Source of the DNA: Methanolobus zinderi
Lineage (GTDB): Archaea; Halobacteriota; Methanosarcinia; Methanosarcinales; Methanosarcinaceae
Assembly: GCF_013388255.1 (NCBI RefSeq)
Contig: NZ_CP058215.1
Coordinates: 2,471,332 to 2,535,331 of the forward strand
Length of the DNA: 64,000 bases
Reading direction: 5' to 3'
Below, piece by piece: positions 63,686-64,000 of the stretch; positions within the stretch are counted from its first letter, which is position 1, and every line of letters starts with the position of its first letter. Under the pieces are notes generated by a model. The model was not told the origin of the DNA. It did no database searches and saw only the letters and a list, made by a program, of their open reading frames with translations. The translations under genes and the position numbers were made by a program.

Positions 63686-64000
63686 TTGAAAAACGGCAGT
63701 ACACTGAAACTGGCAACAATCACTTTGCTCTTACTCACATGTACTGCCACTTTTGCAAGCGCTTCCATGTTCGAACTTGAGATCATCCCCCTCTCAAAGA
63801 TCATGGAAGATCCCACTGTTTATGACAGCACGATGGCATATCGTAAGATAAGTGTCATCGGCAATCTTTCCGAAATCGGGAAACAATCCGCTGTGCTCAC
63901 GGAAGATGATTATTCTCTGAAGATAGATACGACAAAATCAGAGTTGTTCGACGGTTTTGAGGGCGGTGAACAGGCCATGATCACAGGCGAGTTCATGCAT
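63686..64000 (+). CDS. Exported protein, OB-fold-like, partial
   Basis: TTG start with AAGGTG 5 nt upstream; runs off the window after 105 codons. Signal peptide (about 1-25, ending TFASA) and then a domain with YRKISVIGNLSEIGKQS...GFEGGEQAMITGEF that resembles small exported OB-fold proteins of methanogens. Function unknown. Confidence 0.65.
   Translation, partial: MKNGSTLKLATITLLLLTCTATFASASMFELEIIPLSKIMEDPTVYDSTMAYRKISVIGNLSEIGKQSAVLTEDDYSLKIDTTKSELFDGFEGGEQAMITGEFMH

Overview
This window reads as chromosome from a methanogenic archaeon of the Methanosarcinales, most likely a methylotrophic member of the Methanosarcinaceae. The evidence is a beta-RFAP synthase gene (methanopterin biosynthesis), archaeal information-processing genes (aIF2-beta with a TRAM domain, L10e, Nop5 and fibrillarin, a group II thermosome, XPD-like helicase), PEF-CTERM and FAS1 surface proteins, an archaeal type IV pilin, and archaeal AT-rich promoters combined with strong Shine-Dalgarno motifs. 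Genes lie on both strands in short, often overlapping operons. The species cannot be fixed from sequence alone.

Layout. 1-4.6 kb: two exported proteins. One is a very large FAS1 protein whose domains are joined by 15-bp repeats, each encoding an Asn-Val-Thr sequon; the other is a PEF-CTERM protein. 4.8-13 kb: trpS-pheS, a KaiC-like ATPase overlapping a radical SAM gene, aIF2-beta, L10e and a DUF1786 protein. 13-24.4 kb: molybdopterin genes (moaB, moaD, moeA), a thioredoxin-CcdA redox unit, a fused double CrcB fluoride channel, a UbiX operon, and riboflavin genes (a regulator-kinase fusion plus ribB), with two tRNA-Pro genes. 24.4-35 kb: an ABC exporter, lipoproteins, MBL and AAA proteins, a divergent cis-prenyltransferase, YchF, tRNA-Arg and a soluble histidine kinase. 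35-47 kb: a secreted protein, a small ORF followed by a structured-RNA candidate, the thermosome, a complete biotin ECF transporter (bioY-ecfA-ecfA-ecfT) behind a BirA-type operator, an ArsR-controlled metal permease, and a DUF2178-XRE-ModE operon with its own inverted repeats. 47-52 kb: a 1402-residue alpha-2-macroglobulin lipoprotein of the animal (CGEQ) thioester type. 52.9-55.2 kb: an AT-rich accessory island with an orphan MNT nucleotidyltransferase, a PD-(D/E)XK-like nuclease candidate, an unknown partner and an antitoxin-like mini-gene. 55-64 kb: fibrillarin/Nop5/beta-RFAP synthase, a YtfI-YtfJ-like pair, helicase, pilin, ferredoxin, asd and a partial exported protein.

The most interesting items are: the animal-type macroglobulin, which shares a 22-bp inverted repeat with the secreted-protein gene at 35375; the 4+1+4 transmembrane fused fluoride channel; the dense sequon arrays and repeated cysteine-paired modules of the FAS1 protein; and the AT-rich island, which is the best candidate for an undescribed (possibly defence) gene pair. 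Several cis-regulatory sites (riboflavin, biotin, metal, XRE) can be read directly from the sequence. No CRISPR array, insertion sequence, rRNA or replication origin was seen.
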